Positions 63,751 through 64,000 of a stretch of DNA of 64,000 bases are shown in pieces; position 1 is the first letter of the stretch, and every line of letters starts with the position of its first letter. Below the pieces are notes generated by a model. It was given only the letters and a program-made list of their open reading frames with translations. It searched no databases and was not told the DNA's origin. Position numbers and translations under genes: made by a program. This DNA is from Lachnospiraceae bacterium (GTDB lineage Bacteria > Bacillota > Clostridia > Lachnospirales > Lachnospiraceae), in the NCBI GenBank assembly GCA_015057625.1, contig SVDZ01000013.1:47642-111641 (forward strand), in the 5' to 3' direction.

Positions 63751-63764
63751 ATACATTATGAAAC
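63739..63764. repeat. TGAAAC palindrome, right end of element E2
   Basis: GTTTCA (63739-63744) and TGAAAC (63759-63764) around the central GTATAC (63749-63754); 11 of 13 half-site positions are complementary. It is the best copy of the motif in the window. Downstream 63765-63802 resembles 8286-8324 in E1 (about two-thirds identity). Confidence 0.75.
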
Positions 63765-63816
63765 ACAGAATTGTCATGATAAGATCTGTGCGAAAATGAG
63801 ATAGGATATGCATCAT

Positions 63817-64000
63817 TTACCTACCAATTGAAAGATTTATTAGTTTGGAAGGTATGTTGCAAAAATAGCTTGGCAAAAGAATTACCTACTAAATGTGAGA
63901 TTTATTAGTTTGGAAGGTATGTTGCAAAAATAACTTGTCATGAGAATTACCTACTAAATAAGATATTTGTTAGTTTTGATGGTAATTGACAAAATTATGA
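63817..64000 (+). repeat. Tandem array at the window end (65-nt period, at least 3 units, incomplete)
   Basis: TTACCTAC starts at 63817, 63882 and 63947, exactly 65 nt apart. Each unit continues with an AAATGTGAGATTTATTAG-like stretch and AAGGTATGTTGCAAAAATA. ACCT/AGGT and ACTAAAT/ATTAGT segments can pair. ATTACCTACTAAA recalls ATTACGTACTAAA of array 2, so the families may be related. The array runs past the end of the window. Confidence 0.88.

Noticed and set aside
63418..63764. Insertion sequence or degenerate transposase at element E2
   Set aside because: No transposase-like frame is present, and the inverted arms continue through the element instead of being short terminal repeats. A MITE remains possible.

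Overview
The window is 64 kb of an AT-rich Firmicutes chromosome. Gene content and order point to a spore-forming member of the Clostridia, most probably Lachnospiraceae: polC beside the rimP-nusA-ylxR-ylxQ-infB-rbfA-nrnA-truB-ribF-rpsO-pnp block, an acidic-tailed NusA, a eukaryotic-type HisA, and spoIIGA-sigE-sigG directly behind ftsZ. Nearly every gene is a housekeeping gene on the plus strand. Only an AIM24-family gene and aroE lie on the minus strand. I see no phage, insertion sequence, CRISPR or classical defence genes.

Layout: 1-5220 holds the 3' end of ispG and polC. 5385-7546 holds an AIM24-like gene and a MATE exporter, divergently transcribed. 7738-7809 is tRNA-Glu(CTC), followed by a tandem hairpin array and a large inverted-repeat structure. 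8641-20903 is the translation and RNA-metabolism block (rimP to pnp). 21017-24341 holds sulfur amino acid genes (cysK, metY) and hisA. 24459-31360 runs uppP, ftsK/spoIIIE, fhs, a second hairpin array, folD. 31365-42491 is a long co-oriented run (priA, def, fmt, a membrane zinc protease, rlmN, the PP2C phosphatase/PASTA kinase pair, rsgA, rpe, ychF). It is followed by lgt. 43839-54322 is a division and cell-wall cluster under a clear MraZ operator, but without mraY, murE, murF or murG. 54491-58345 holds the sporulation sigma genes, ylmC, nrdR and yqeG. 58533-59816 is an unrecognised gene. After a third type of tandem hairpin array come divergent aroE and a fused aroD-aroK, then efp. The window ends in a second giant inverted-repeat structure and a fourth tandem array that runs off the edge.

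The least explained content is non-coding. Four tandem hairpin arrays (periods 53, 52/53, 63 and 65 nt) sit in intergenic gaps, and each has at one edge a motif containing TATGAAAC or its palindrome GTTTCA-14 nt-TGAAAC. Two arrays (7.85-8.29 kb and 29.82-30.38 kb) belong to one family, lie in opposite orientation and share a boundary that matches at 49 of 55 positions, so they form an inverted pair around a 21.6 kb block of essential genes. Two much larger elements (8280-8503 and 63432-63750) fold on paper into long closing stems with internal hairpins. Together these look like one family of structured, repeat-associated intergenic elements that I cannot match to a named class.
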